From an uncultured Clostridia bacterium (GTDB lineage Bacteria > Bacillota > Clostridia > Christensenellales > Aristaeellaceae): a DNA stretch of 50,579 bases. Shown here piece by piece: positions 31,749-40,568 of this stretch. Both the position numbers and the translations under genes were made by a program. The stretch covers positions 1 through 50,579 of the forward strand of contig CAMENN010000005.1 of assembly GCA_945928315.1 (NCBI GenBank). The letters are read 5' to 3'. Numbering within the stretch: position 1 is the first letter of the stretch; every line of letters starts with the position of its first letter. The notes beneath the pieces were generated by a model. That model searched no databases. It worked only from the letters and a program-made list of their open reading frames with translations, and was not told where the DNA came from.

Positions 31749-34016
31749 ATGACCACGAATCTTGAAGACCGGCTGAACGCGGCGCTTGCGCGCACCTGCG
31801 GCAAGACGTTCGCGCAGGCGGACAAAGCCGAGCTGTACGCCGCGCTGATGAGCGCCGTGCGCGAGGAGATGGCCGCGCGCCCGAGGATCGAGGGGACGCG
31901 CAAGCTCTACTACGTCTCCGCGGAGTTCCTCATCGGCAAGCTGCTCAGCAACAACCTGATCAACCTCGGCTGGTTTGACGAGGCGAAGGCGCTGCTTGCG
32001 CGCCGGGGCATCGCGCTGGAGGAGATCGAGGAGCAGGAAAACGAGCCCTCGCTGGGCAACGGCGGTCTGGGCCGCCTGGCGGCATGCTTCCTCGATTCCA
32101 TCGCGGCGCTGGGGCTGTGCGGCGACGGCGCGGGCATCTGCTATCACGAGGGGCTGTTCCATCAGCGCTTCAGGGATCACAAGCAGGTGGAGGAGAAGGA
32201 CCCCTGGATCACGAAGGAGAGCTGGCTGCGGGATACGGGCGTGCGCTTCCCGGTGACGCTGGGGGAGCTGCACACCGAGGCCGTCATGTACGACGTCGAT
32301 GTGCCGGGATACAATGGCGGGCGCAACACGCTGCACCTGTTCGATCTGCCCACGGTCGACGAGTCGATCATCGGCGAGGGCATCGGCTTTGACAAGACGG
32401 ACATCGCGCACAACCTGACGCTCTTCCTCTATCCGGACGACAGCGACGAGGCGGGCCGCCTGCTGCGCGTGTATCAGCAGTACTTCCTCGTCTCCTGCAC
32501 GGCGCAGCTGATATTGAAGGAGCTGCGCGAGCGCGGCTACAGTCCGAAGCAGCTCAGCGAGCACGTCGTCGTGCAGATCAACGACACGCACCCGACGATG
32601 ATCATCCCGGAGCTCATCCGCCTGCTGGTGGCCGAGGGCCTTTCGATGGACGAGGCGATCGCTCAGGTGAAGGCGGCCTGCGCCTACACCAACCACACGA
32701 TCCTCGCCGAGGCGCTGGAAAAGTGGCCGATCGCATTCCTCGAGAAGGCCGCCCCGGCGATCGTGCCGGTCATTCGGGAGCTGGACCGCCGCGTGCGCGC
32801 GCAGAACGACGACCCGGACGTGCAGATCATCGACAAAAACGACGTCGTGCACATGGCGCACATCGACATCCACTACGGCTTCTCCGTCAACGGTGTCGCC
32901 GCGCTGCACACGGAGATCCTCAAGAAGTCGGAGCTTGCCAAGTTCTACGCGCTCTACCCGGAGAAGTTCAATAACAAGACGAATGGCATCACCTTCCGCC
33001 GCTGGCTGCTGCACTGCAACGCGCCGCTGACGGCGTTCATCGAGGCGCGCATCGGTCAGGGCTTCAAAAAGGACGCCACGGAGCTTGAGCGGCTGCTGGC
33101 CTTCGCCGACGACAGGAAGACGCTCGATGCGCTGCTGGAAATCAAGGCGGAGCAAAAGCGCGCGCTGGCGGATCACCTTTTCCGCAAGCAGGGCGAGCGC
33201 ATCAATCCGGACTCCATCTACGACGTGCAGATCAAGCGCCTGCACGAATACAAGCGCCAGCAGATGAACGCACTCGACGCCATCCGCCGGATTCTCGCCA
33301 TCCGCGCGGGGCACATGCCGGCGCGCCCCGTCACCATGATCTTCGGCGCGAAGGCGGCGCCTGCCTACACCATCGCCAAGGACATCATCCACCTGATCCT
33401 GTGCCTGTCCGAGCTGGTGAAGAACGACCCGAAGGTCGCGCCGCACCTGCGCATCGTGATGATCGAGAACTACAATGTGACCGAGGCGGAGCACATCATC
33501 CCGGCGTGCGACGTCTCCGAGCAGATCAGCCTCGCCTCCAAGGAGGCCAGCGGCACGGGCAACATGAAGCTCATGCTCTCCGGCGCAGTGACCCTCGGCA
33601 CGCTCGACGGCGCAAACGTCGAGATTCGCGACCTGGTCGGTAAGGAGAACATCGCGATCTTCGGCCGCCATTCCGACGAGGTCATCGCGCTCTACGACAA
33701 GAAGGCCTACAGGCCGCAGGAGCTGGCGCAGGACCCGGCGATCAAGCCGCTGCTCGACTTCATCATCTCCCCGGAAATGATGGCCATCGGCGACAAGGAG
33801 AGCCTGACGCGCCTGCATCACGAGATCGTCACCAAGGACTGGTTCATGGCGCTGCTCGACCTCACGGACTATGTCCGCGTCAAGGACGCGCTCTTTGCGC
33901 GCTACGAGGACCGCGAGGCCTGGGCGAAAATGAGCCTTGTCAACATCGCGAAGGCGGGCTATTTCTCCTCCGACCGCACGATTGCCGAGTATAACCGGGA
34001 CATCTGGCACCTGTGA
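31749..34016 (+). CDS. glgP: Glycogen/maltodextrin phosphorylase
   Basis: PLP-dependent GT35 enzyme releasing glucose-1-phosphate from alpha-1,4-glucan ends. Strong markers are [65 protein letters not shown] and the PLP-lysine segment [14 protein letters not shown] followed by [11 protein letters not shown]. The 755 residues are slightly shorter than the common ~800. The gene lies 129 bases after pulA; that gap holds the small hairpin CGCCC-ttgt-GGGCG and an AGGAAAGG site but no clear promoter. The product enters glycolysis via phosphoglucomutase (not in the window), Pgi and PPi-PFK. Confidence 0.97.
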   Translation: MTTNLEDRLNAALARTCGKTFAQADKAELYAALMSAVREEMAARPRIEGTRKLYYVSAEFLIGKLLSNNLINLGWFDEAKALLARRGIALEEIEEQENEPSLGNGGLGRLAACFLDSIAALGLCGDGAGICYHEGLFHQRFRDHKQVEEKDPWITKESWLRDTGVRFPVTLGELHTEAVMYDVDVPGYNGGRNTLHLFDLPTVDESIIGEGIGFDKTDIAHNLTLFLYPDDSDEAGRLLRVYQQYFLVSCTAQLILKELRERGYSPKQLSEHVVVQINDTHPTMIIPELIRLLVAEGLSMDEAIAQVKAACAYTNHTILAEALEKWPIAFLEKAAPAIVPVIRELDRRVRAQNDDPDVQIIDKNDVVHMAHIDIHYGFSVNGVAALHTEILKKSELAKFYALYPEKFNNKTNGITFRRWLLHCNAPLTAFIEARIGQGFKKDATELERLLAFADDRKTLDALLEIKAEQKRALADHLFRKQGERINPDSIYDVQIKRLHEYKRQQMNALDAIRRILAIRAGHMPARPVTMIFGAKAAPAYTIAKDIIHLILCLSELVKNDPKVAPHLRIVMIENYNVTEAEHIIPACDVSEQISLASKEASGTGNMKLMLSGAVTLGTLDGANVEIRDLVGKENIAIFGRHSDEVIALYDKKAYRPQELAQDPAIKPLLDFIISPEMMAIGDKESLTRLHHEIVTKDWFMALLDLTDYVRVKDALFARYEDREAWAKMSLVNIAKAGYFSSDRTIAEYNRDIWHL

Positions 34017-34046
34017 GAGAAATTCGGCGCGAGTTTTCCAAAACGC

Positions 34047-34075
34047 TTGAAAAAGCCCATGGGATGTACTATATT
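34047..34075 (+). promoter_or_regulatory. Predicted promoter of malQ
   Basis: TTGAAA, 17-base spacer, TATATT. malQ may therefore be transcribed separately from pulA-glgP. Confidence 0.7.
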
Positions 34076-34131
34076 AGACGTAATCAGACCCCTGCCGCGG
34101 CTGCGCGGGGCCAAAACAAAGGAGAATCCCT

Positions 34132-35694
34132 ATGAAACGATCCGCAGGCATTCTGCTTTCCGTGACCAGCCTGCCGTCCCGCTACGGCATCGGCTGCTTT
34201 GATCAGAGCGCGTACGATTTCGTGGATTTCCTGGCGAAATCCGGTCAGAAGTACTGGCAGATTCTGCCGCTGGGCGCGACCAGCTACGGCAAGTCCGGCG
34301 ATTCCCCATATCAGGCGTACTCCGCGTTCGCCGGCAACCCGTACTTCATCAGCCTCGATGCGCTGGTGGAGGAGGGCGTGCTCACCCGCGAGGAGTGCGA
34401 CGCGGCGGACTTCGGCGACGATCCCGCCGACGTCGATTACGAGAAGCTGCACGCTGCCCGCTGGGGCCTGCTGCGCCGCGCCTATGAGCGCAGCGACATC
34501 AGCCGCAACCCGGAGTATCAGCAGTTTGTGCGCGAGAACGCGTGGTGGCTGTCCGACTTCGCGCTGTTCATGGCGGTCAAGAACTTCTTCGGCGAGATGC
34601 CCTGGTATGAGTGGCCGGAGGACATCCGCATGCACTGGGGCTTCGCGCTCGACTATTACCGCCGCGAGCTCTACTTCGACATCGAGTTCCAGCAGTACAT
34701 GCAGTTCAAGTTCTACCAGCAGTGGATGCGCCTCAAGCGCTACGCCAACAGCCGGCAGATCGACATCGTGGGCGACATTCCGATCTATGTCTCGCCCGAC
34801 AGCGCGGACGTCTGGGCGCACCCGGAGCTGTTCCAGCTGGATGAGAACAACCGGCCCACGCGCATTGCGGGCTGCCCGCCGGACGGCTTCTCGGCGACGG
34901 GCCAGGTCTGGGGCAATCCGCTCTACCGCTGGGACTATCACCGCGAGACGGGCTACTCCTGGTGGGTTTCGCGCCTGTGGTACAGCTTCAAGCTCTACGA
35001 CGTGGTGCGCATCGACCACTTCCGCGGCTTTGACGAGTACTTCTCCATCCCGGCAGGCAGCGAGACGGCCGCGACCGGCCATTGGGAGAAGGGCCCGGGG
35101 ATGGACCTGTTCCGCCGCGTGGAGGAGTGTCTGGGCCACCGCCGTGTGATCGCGGAGGATCTGGGCTATATGACCGATTCCGTGCGCCGGCTGGTGCGCG
35201 ATTCCGGCTTCCCGAACATGAAGGTGCTGGAATTCGCCTTCGATTCGCGCGATTCCGGCGCGGCGAACGACTATCTGCCGCACAACTACGGCGAGAACTG
35301 CGTGGTTTATACGGGCACGCACGACAACGAGACGATCGTGGGCTGGTTTGACTGCATCAAGCCGGAGGAGCGGGAGATGGCGCGCGACTACCTGTGCGAC
35401 CACTACACGCCGGACAGCGAGCTGTATCATTCGTTCATCAGCCTGGCGATGATGAGCCGCGCGGCGACCTGCATCATTCCGATTCAGGATCATCTGGGGC
35501 TGGACAACAGCTGCCGGATGAACAAGCCCTCGACGGTGGGCAAGAACTGGCGCTGGCGTCTTACGCCCGGCCAGATCACGGAGGAGCTGTCGAAGGAGCT
35601 GCTTGCGCTCTCCAAGCGCTACGGGCGCACGAACTGGGACGCGCTGCATGTGCTCGAGGCCGAGGAGAAGGCAAGGAAGGAAAAGGCGGAATAA
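34132..35694 (+). CDS. malQ: 4-alpha-glucanotransferase (amylomaltase)
   Basis: GH77 disproportionating enzyme that moves maltosyl or longer units between dextrins, rebuilding chains long enough for GlgP. The opening SAGILLSVTSLPSRYGIGCF is diagnostic. Catalytic residues lie in VVRIDHFRGFDEY (nucleophile Asp), RVIAEDLGYM (acid/base Glu) and YTGTHDNETI (Asp). 520 residues is normal. The C-terminus ends in a charged helix (EAEEKARKEKAE). GGAGAA precedes the ATG. R copy 8 begins 7 bases after the stop. Confidence 0.97.
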   Translation: MKRSAGILLSVTSLPSRYGIGCFDQSAYDFVDFLAKSGQKYWQILPLGATSYGKSGDSPYQAYSAFAGNPYFISLDALVEEGVLTREECDAADFGDDPADVDYEKLHAARWGLLRRAYERSDISRNPEYQQFVRENAWWLSDFALFMAVKNFFGEMPWYEWPEDIRMHWGFALDYYRRELYFDIEFQQYMQFKFYQQWMRLKRYANSRQIDIVGDIPIYVSPDSADVWAHPELFQLDENNRPTRIAGCPPDGFSATGQVWGNPLYRWDYHRETGYSWWVSRLWYSFKLYDVVRIDHFRGFDEYFSIPAGSETAATGHWEKGPGMDLFRRVEECLGHRRVIAEDLGYMTDSVRRLVRDSGFPNMKVLEFAFDSRDSGAANDYLPHNYGENCVVYTGTHDNETIVGWFDCIKPEEREMARDYLCDHYTPDSELYHSFISLAMMSRAATCIIPIQDHLGLDNSCRMNKPSTVGKNWRWRLTPGQITEELSKELLALSKRYGRTNWDALHVLEAEEKARKEKAE

Positions 35695-35700
35695 ATCTTA

Positions 35701-35854
35701 TTCAGGCGCGAAGCGGGGAAGGGTCAAGGGGCAATGCCCCTTGCGGGGTTTGGGGCGGCGTCCCAAGCAGGTTTTAGGGCGGCAGCCCTAACGTTCCCAT
35801 ATCGCGAAGCGATCAAAGGAAAAAGCAGTCAGGGAGCGAAGCGAACCCTGACGG
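35701..35854 (+). repeat. Intergenic R repeat, copy 8
   Basis: Starts ttcaggcgcgaagcggggaa, as copy 1b does. Stems are aaggggcaatgcccctt, ttggggcggcgtcccaa (one mismatch), agggcggcagccct, atcgcgaagcgat and gtcaggg/ccctgac. Full length. Confidence 0.85.
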
Positions 35855-35903
35855 TCGGTTATCACTCAGCTCGATTTTATCAGTGAATAGTCTTATACAG
35901 GCA

Positions 35904-35948
35904 CGAAGCCCCGGCGGCGTACGGACGTCCCGGGGCTTCGCTTATTCT
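35904..35948 (+). terminator. Probable terminator after malQ
   Basis: CGAAGCCCCGG, 15-base loop, CCGGGGCTTCG, then CTTATTCTG. The strong stem has a weak T-tract. Confidence 0.6.
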
Positions 35949-36055
35949 GTGAAGTTTTCAGACTGACTGTGGATGTAAGGGCGGCTTCAAGCGGCGCTGC
36001 ATCGGCCGGAATAGTCGCCTTCGGCTCCGCTCCGGCCTGCGTCTTTTGGCTGCGC

Positions 36056-36262
36056 ATGGGGGACGTTGGGGCTGCCGCCCCAAGCCCTACTCAGGGGCGC
36101 CGCCCCTGAACCCTGCAAGGGGCTTCTGTCCGGGAAACTCGCATAGTCGTGCCGCAAGCGGTACTGCTTGCGATTTCCGACGCTCCGCCCGCCTGTTTCA
36201 CCCACTGGGCGCGGCAGGCTCCGGTCCCCTTGACCCTTCTTCGCTTCGCGCAGTTTCAAGTT
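36056..36262 (-). repeat. Intergenic R repeat, copy 9 (I insert)
   Basis: On the - strand it starts aacttgaaactgcgcgaagc, 7 bases after the stop of the small ORF at 36270. Stems are aagggg...cccctt (opened by an I element), tcaggggcggcgcccctga and ttggggcggcagccccaa. After cccaacgt the usual tail is replaced by sequence holding a GGCCGGA...TCCGGCC hairpin (36004-36036). 35949-36003 shows nothing else. Confidence 0.8.
36129..36225 (+). repeat. I element (copy 4), nested in R copy 9
   Basis: tccgggaaactcgcatagtc at the left end and ggcaggctccggt at the right. It is nearly identical to I copy 1 across the first 65 bases. It runs opposite to its host R copy, whereas I copy 1 runs with its host, so insertion is orientation-independent. 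Confidence 0.75.
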
Positions 36263-36269
36263 TATTTCC

Positions 36270-36533
36270 TTATTCCCGATGGAAGTGGATCTCCTCCGGC
36301 GGGTTATTCGGATTATCCTTGCCGACGTTGCCCTGCGGCTTCACCTGATGAATCGCGTAGAGCGCGGACAGCGAGCGCGCCTTGCTCTCCGTCTCCGGCA
36401 CCTGCTGCATCAGCCCCGTGCACTCCGTGGCGCTCTGCACGTCCCGCTCCGCGTGGAACGCCTCGTCGGCGAACTCCCCGATGGGCGGCGGGTTCCATTG
36501 CCATGCGCCGTGCGGCTTTCTCTCTGTCTTCAT
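36270..36533 (-). CDS. Small conserved-looking protein with ECTGL motif
   Basis: 87 residues, hydrophilic, no membrane segment. A GGGAGG site precedes the ATG at 36533. The middle reads SATECTGLMQQVP followed by ESKARSLSALYAIHQ, and the C-terminus is polar (NPNNPPEEIHFHRE). I recall short Clostridia proteins with an (E/D)CTGL centre but know no function, and I cannot confirm homology here. It follows the RluA gene by 67 bases on the same strand and probably shares its transcript. Alternative: a non-coding frame, though start signal, spacing and downstream R copy argue for a gene. Confidence 0.6.
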   Translation of the reverse strand: MKTERKPHGAWQWNPPPIGEFADEAFHAERDVQSATECTGLMQQVPETESKARSLSALYAIHQVKPQGNVGKDNPNNPPEEIHFHRE

Positions 36534-36600
36534 GCGTCTGCCTCCCTCTCGCGTCTCTGCTTTATAGAATGACGCGGGCGGGGAAAACGATACAGGAAAA

Positions 36601-37494
36601 TTATCCGTCGAGCAGGGCAAGCAGCGCACCGGGCACCGGCTCATCGAGCCGGATGCGCTTGCCGGTGACCGGCTGCGTGCAGGAAAGCGCCGCCGAATGC
36701 AGCGCAAAGCGCCCGCCGAGCGCCGGCAGCTCTGTGCCGTAGAGGTAGTCGCCGCAGATCGGGCAGCCGATGTGCGCAAGATGGACGCGGATCTGATGCG
36801 TGCGCCCCGTCTCCAGCCGCAGCCGCACGAGCGCGCGGCTGTTTTTTTCCTGTTCGACGCGGTAATGCGTGACGGCGCGCTGTCCGTCCTCGCGCACGCC
36901 GCGCTTTGCGCCCGCGGAAAGCCGCGCGATGGGCGCGTCGATCGTGCCCGACGCCTCTGGCGGAACGCCCTCGGTGACGGCGACGTACTCGCGGACAAAG
37001 CTGCCGGTATGCAGCTGAGCGCCGAGCAGCCGCTGGGCATACGCGTGCCGGGCGACGGCCATCAGCCCGCTCGTGCCCTTGTCGAGCCGGTTGACGGGGT
37101 GATAGCCAAACGTCTCCGCGTCCGCGCCAAGCATGGCGATGAGCTGCTCGCGCAGGGTGCCCGTGCGGATGTGCCGGGCGGGCAGCGTGGCCAGCGGCGC
37201 GCCCTTGGCGACGATGAGCATGTCCTCGTCGAGATAGCGGATGAACGACGGCGGACCGGCGGGCGCCGTCGCCGCGTCGGGCGCATGCGCCTCGTCGCTG
37301 GGGAGCAGAAGCTCGATGACGTCGCCCGCGGCAAGGATGCGGTCGGCGCGGGCGGTTTCGCCATTGACGCGGATGCCGCCCAGCACCTTGAGGCGGCGAT
37401 AGGCGTGCGTGCCGAGCGAGAAGCGGCGGGGCACGACGCTGCGCACGGCGCGGCCCGCGTCCTCCGGCGTTACTGTATAGGTGAGGATGCGCAT
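36601..37494 (-). CDS. RluA-family pseudouridine synthase
   Basis: Isomerises uridines in rRNA or tRNA. An N-terminal S4-like RNA-binding domain (about 13-75, with RRLKVLGGIRVNGETARAD) is followed by the catalytic domain, whose HPVNRLDKGTSGLM holds the catalytic Asp; the usual HRLD is NRLD here. Later motifs are REYVAV, THYRVEQ, ETGRTHQIRVHLAHIG and GDYLYG. 297 residues is normal. AGGAGG lies before the ATG. Transcription probably starts about 210 bases upstream at the divergent promoter. The target uridine (RluC, RluD or TruC type) cannot be assigned. Confidence 0.93.
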   Translation of the reverse strand: MRILTYTVTPEDAGRAVRSVVPRRFSLGTHAYRRLKVLGGIRVNGETARADRILAAGDVIELLLPSDEAHAPDAATAPAGPPSFIRYLDEDMLIVAKGAPLATLPARHIRTGTLREQLIAMLGADAETFGYHPVNRLDKGTSGLMAVARHAYAQRLLGAQLHTGSFVREYVAVTEGVPPEASGTIDAPIARLSAGAKRGVREDGQRAVTHYRVEQEKNSRALVRLRLETGRTHQIRVHLAHIGCPICGDYLYGTELPALGGRFALHSAALSCTQPVTGKRIRLDEPVPGALLALLDG

Positions 37495-37681
37495 AGTCAG
37501 CCTCCTGTATCACAGGGAAATGAGCAAAGGACCGTGCGGCGGACACAGCCCGCTGCACACTGCAAAACAGCGAAAGAGCAGCTCCGGGGATGTTTGAAGG
37601 GGCCGCAGCCCCTTCGTGGAAATCCGCAGCGGCGGCATACGCGCGAGAGAAATGATGTTTTCCGCAGCCCAACCGCTGCAA

Positions 37682-37706
37682 GGATGCGAAGCAGACTTGC
37701 AGCGCC
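37682..37706 (+). repeat. Short dispersed repeat (copy 2 of 2)
   Basis: ggatgcgaagcagacttgca and the following gcgcc match 5407-5431 with about three changes. It lies in the predicted leader of the RluA gene, which also holds the hairpin GAAGGGGC-cgca-GCCCCTTC near 37597-37616. The rest of 37495-37801 is promoter sequence only. Confidence 0.5.
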
Positions 37707-37714
37707 TGCGCAAC

Positions 37715-37765
37715 ATTATAGCACAGCGGCGGTCAATTGACAAAGCCTGCGCGCCGGGTTACAAT
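37715..37765. promoter_or_regulatory. Overlapping divergent promoters
   Basis: Minus strand: TTGTCA (37738-37743), 17 bases, TATAAT (37715-37720), for the RluA gene. Plus strand: TTGACA (37737-37742), 17 bases, TACAAT (37760-37765), for the coiled-coil/Hsp70 pair. The two -35 boxes share five bases, so only one polymerase can bind at a time. Confidence 0.75.
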
Positions 37766-37801
37766 GAAGCAAACGGAAGCATCTGGAAATGAGGGACGCA
37801 T

Positions 37802-38653
37802 ATGAACGCGGTCACGGCGTTTGAACACAGAGAGGATGCGCTGCGCGCGCAGCTTGAAAAGGCACAGGATATGCAGGCGGCGGTGTCAGCCTGCGCGATG
37901 GCGCTGGAGCAGGCGGCCTGCGAGCTGGCGCAGGATGAGCAGGACGAGCATGCGCGCCAGCGGCAGCAGGCGGTGATGGCCCTGGCGCGGCAGACGCCGC
38001 TGCTGCTGCAGAGCGCGCGGGCGCGGGGCGAGCTGGTGGTGCAGGAGGCGCAGCTGGAGACCTCGTCCTGGGCGAAGCTCGCGCGCGGAATGCAGCTTTG
38101 CGGCGTGCTGGCGCTCACGGCGCTGGCGGTCGTCGATTTCGTGCGCGGGCGCGCGGGCATGGCGCTGGTGCAGGCGCTGGGCGTGCTGCTGCTGGCGGCG
38201 GGGAGCCTGCGCGTGTCGGGCGCTCCGCGGGAGCAGGCGGTGGCGCGGGGCATACCGTGCGTCGATGCGCAGGCACTGATCGTGCAGCTGAAGCGGCTTT
38301 GCCAGGCGGCGGACGTGTGCGTGAGCGACCTGGCGCTGCTGGATCATCCGGCGGGCGGTACGCGTCTGACCGGCACGGCGGACGACGCGATGCTCGACCT
38401 GCTCGTCGCGCTGATGGAGGCGAAGGCCTCCGGGCGCGACGAGATGGCGATGCGCTCGCTCTCGCTGGCGGAGGAGTACCTGCGGATGCTGGGCGTGGAG
38501 GTCGTCTCCTACGCGCCGGAGCGCGCGGCGATGTTCGACTGGCTGCCCACGGTGGGCGCGGCGCGCACGGTGCGCCCGGCGCTTCTCAAGGACGGCAGGG
38601 TGCTGCGCCGCGGCGTGGCGGCGGTGGCGATGGAAGGAGGTGCGCATGCGTGA
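37802..38653 (+). CDS. Coiled-coil membrane protein, partner of Hsp70-like ATPase
   Basis: 283 residues. Residues ~8-85 are a charged Ala/Gln/Glu helix likely to form a coiled coil. Two hydrophobic helices (about 97-114 and 118-137) form a membrane hairpin with a short RGRAG turn. The C-terminal ~140 residues are again cytoplasmic, with helices and a final FDWLPTVGAARTVRPALLKDGRVLRRG that loosely resembles the beta wing of GrpE. The stop overlaps the GTG start of the Hsp70-like gene (GTGA), so the products are made together. A nucleotide-exchange or membrane-adaptor role for that ATPase is my inference. GAGGGA precedes the ATG. Confidence 0.65.
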   Translation: MNAVTAFEHREDALRAQLEKAQDMQAAVSACAMALEQAACELAQDEQDEHARQRQQAVMALARQTPLLLQSARARGELVVQEAQLETSSWAKLARGMQLCGVLALTALAVVDFVRGRAGMALVQALGVLLLAAGSLRVSGAPREQAVARGIPCVDAQALIVQLKRLCQAADVCVSDLALLDHPAGGTRLTGTADDAMLDLLVALMEAKASGRDEMAMRSLSLAEEYLRMLGVEVVSYAPERAAMFDWLPTVGAARTVRPALLKDGRVLRRGVAAVAMEGGAHA

Positions 38654-40554
38654 AGATCCTCGGGTTTGACCTGGGCGACGGCGAGAGCGCCGTCACGCTG
38701 CTCGATGGGGAATCGACCGTCGAGCCGCGCGTGCTGCCGCTGGCCGGGCGCACGAGCATGATCTCCGCCGTGGCGACGCGCGACGGGCGCATCGTCGTGG
38801 GCGAGGAGGCGAGCGTGCTCGCCGGGGCGCTGGACGCGCAGGTGCGCTTCAAGTCCCGCTATCTGACCGATCCGCAGGCGGCTGCCTCGGTGCGCGCGTT
38901 CGCTCAGGGCGTGATGGGCCTGCTGCTCGCCGAGGAGCCGGGGCTGATGGCCGAGGTGTCGAGCACGGTGGTCGGCTGTCCGGCGGGCTGGGGCGAGGGG
39001 CGGCGTGAGCAATACGCCGCGCTGATCGAATCGGCGGGCTTCCCGAACGTGCGCGTGGTGCCGGAGCCGCGCGCGGCCTTCCTCTATGCGCGCCATGCGC
39101 GGGGCCTGCGCATCGACGCGGAGCTGATGCGCGAGAGCGCGATGGTCATCGACATCGGATCCTCGACGACGGACTTCGCCTATATCGTGGACGGGCATCA
39201 GCAGAACCTCGCGCTCTTCGGCGATACGAACCTGGGCGGCGGCGTGCTCGACGAGCTGATCCTGCGCCGGGCGATCGCACAAAGCCCGGACGCCAGGGAA
39301 CTTGCGCGCGTGATGGAACAGAGCCCGGCCTGGCGCAGCTACTGCGAGCTGGAGGCCCGCAGGCTGAAGGAAAAGTACTTCCTCTCCGAGGAGAAGGGCC
39401 GCGAGGGCGCGCTCTCCGCGCCGCTGACCGTCTGCTATGACAGCACGCTGATGCTGGAGCTGCGCCTTGACGAGGCGATTGTGGACGGGCTGATCCATGA
39501 GCCGGCGCTGGCGCTGGGCGGGCGCAGCTTTATGACCTGCCTGCATGACGCGCTTCGCGCCGCGCAGGAGGCCAGCCGCGAGCGGCCGCCGAAGGTCGTC
39601 ATCCTGACCGGCGGCGCGTCGCGCATGGCGTTCTTCCGGGAGGCATGCCAGCAGGCGTTCCCTGGGAGCGTGATGGTCGTCTGCCCGGAGCCGGAGTGCT
39701 CCATCGCGCGCGGGCTGGCCTATGCCGGGCGCGTCGATGAGCGGCTCTCGGTCTTCCGCGGCGAGGTGGCCTCCATCGCCCGGGGCGAGCGGCTGGGCGC
39801 GCTGGTGGACGAGCGCGTGCACGAGCTGTATGCGCCGATGGCGTCCGCGCTGTTTGAGACGGCGCGCGAGAGCGTGATCAAGTCCGTGCGGCTGTGGCGG
39901 CGCGGCGGCGTGCGCACCATCGACGAGCTGGACGCGCTGATGCAGAAGGAGATCGCGAAGGCGTTTGCCGGCGAGGCGGGGCAGGCGCGCATCGAGGACG
40001 TGCTGCGCGATTGGCTGGCGGACCTGATGCAGCGGCTGGAGGGCGAGCTGACGGCGCTGTGCATGCGCTGCGGCGTGCCGCCCGAGCGCATGTCGCTGAG
40101 CGGAACAAGCGTGGATGCGGGGCTCTCCGGGGTGAAGCTCTCGCTGATGGACGCGATGGGCATGGACATGCTCAGCGGGCTGATGGGCGTCGTGCTGGCG
40201 GTCGTCGGCGCGAGCCTCGGCGGGGGCGGCGGACTGGCGCTGGTGAGCGCGGGACCGGTGGGCATGGCCGCGGGCGCGGCAGCGGGCGTGCTGCTGGCGC
40301 TGGTGGGCAAGGCGGGCATGGAAAAGGCCATCCGCCGGGCGGACCTGCCGCGCTTTGTGCGCCAGCTGGTGACGGACAAGGCCATCCTGCACGGCATGAA
40401 CCGCCAGCGTGAGGAGCTGGAGAGCGCTATCGTGCGCACGCTGGCCGACCCCAGGAACGGCTTTTCCACGCGGCTGTGCGCCAGCATCTCCCGCACGCTG
40501 GGCGTGCAGCTGGAGGAGATGGCCCGCGGCGCGGAGATGTCCATCTGCGCATAG
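38650..40554 (+). CDS. Hsp70-like ATPase with membrane C-terminus (GTG start)
   Basis: 634 residues. The actin/Hsp70 ATPase fold shows phosphate-1 GFDLGDGESAVTLLD (5-19), VPEPRAAFLYA (137-147), phosphate-2 VIDIGSSTTDFAYI (166-179) and the adenosine motif ILTGGASRM (318-326). There is no DnaK substrate-binding domain. Instead residues ~370-500 are helical, ~508-553 is a long Gly/Ala/Val hydrophobic segment with a GGGGG break (one or two membrane passes), and ~555-634 is helical. The GTG at 38650 has AGGAGG 9 bases upstream; the longer track ORF is the shifted frame of the partner gene. It may be a membrane-tethered chaperone or scaffold. No J-domain gene is nearby. Confidence 0.8.
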   Translation: MKILGFDLGDGESAVTLLDGESTVEPRVLPLAGRTSMISAVATRDGRIVVGEEASVLAGALDAQVRFKSRYLTDPQAAASVRAFAQGVMGLLLAEEPGLMAEVSSTVVGCPAGWGEGRREQYAALIESAGFPNVRVVPEPRAAFLYARHARGLRIDAELMRESAMVIDIGSSTTDFAYIVDGHQQNLALFGDTNLGGGVLDELILRRAIAQSPDARELARVMEQSPAWRSYCELEARRLKEKYFLSEEKGREGALSAPLTVCYDSTLMLELRLDEAIVDGLIHEPALALGGRSFMTCLHDALRAAQEASRERPPKVVILTGGASRMAFFREACQQAFPGSVMVVCPEPECSIARGLAYAGRVDERLSVFRGEVASIARGERLGALVDERVHELYAPMASALFETARESVIKSVRLWRRGGVRTIDELDALMQKEIAKAFAGEAGQARIEDVLRDWLADLMQRLEGELTALCMRCGVPPERMSLSGTSVDAGLSGVKLSLMDAMGMDMLSGLMGVVLAVVGASLGGGGGLALVSAGPVGMAAGAAAGVLLALVGKAGMEKAIRRADLPRFVRQLVTDKAILHGMNRQREELESAIVRTLADPRNGFSTRLCASISRTLGVQLEEMARGAEMSICA

Positions 40555-40568
40555 GAATAATAGCAGAG

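Noticed and set aside
30555-34010. 1151-codon open frame on the - strand
   Set aside because: Shadow of pulA and glgP; low-complexity composition and no start signal.
37510-37743. 77-residue - strand ORF in the RluA leader
   Set aside because: It begins upstream of the predicted -10 and lacks a ribosome binding site; probably chance.
38509-40392. 627-codon open frame on the - strand
   Set aside because: Antisense to the Hsp70-like gene, which has clear ATPase motifs and a ribosome binding site.
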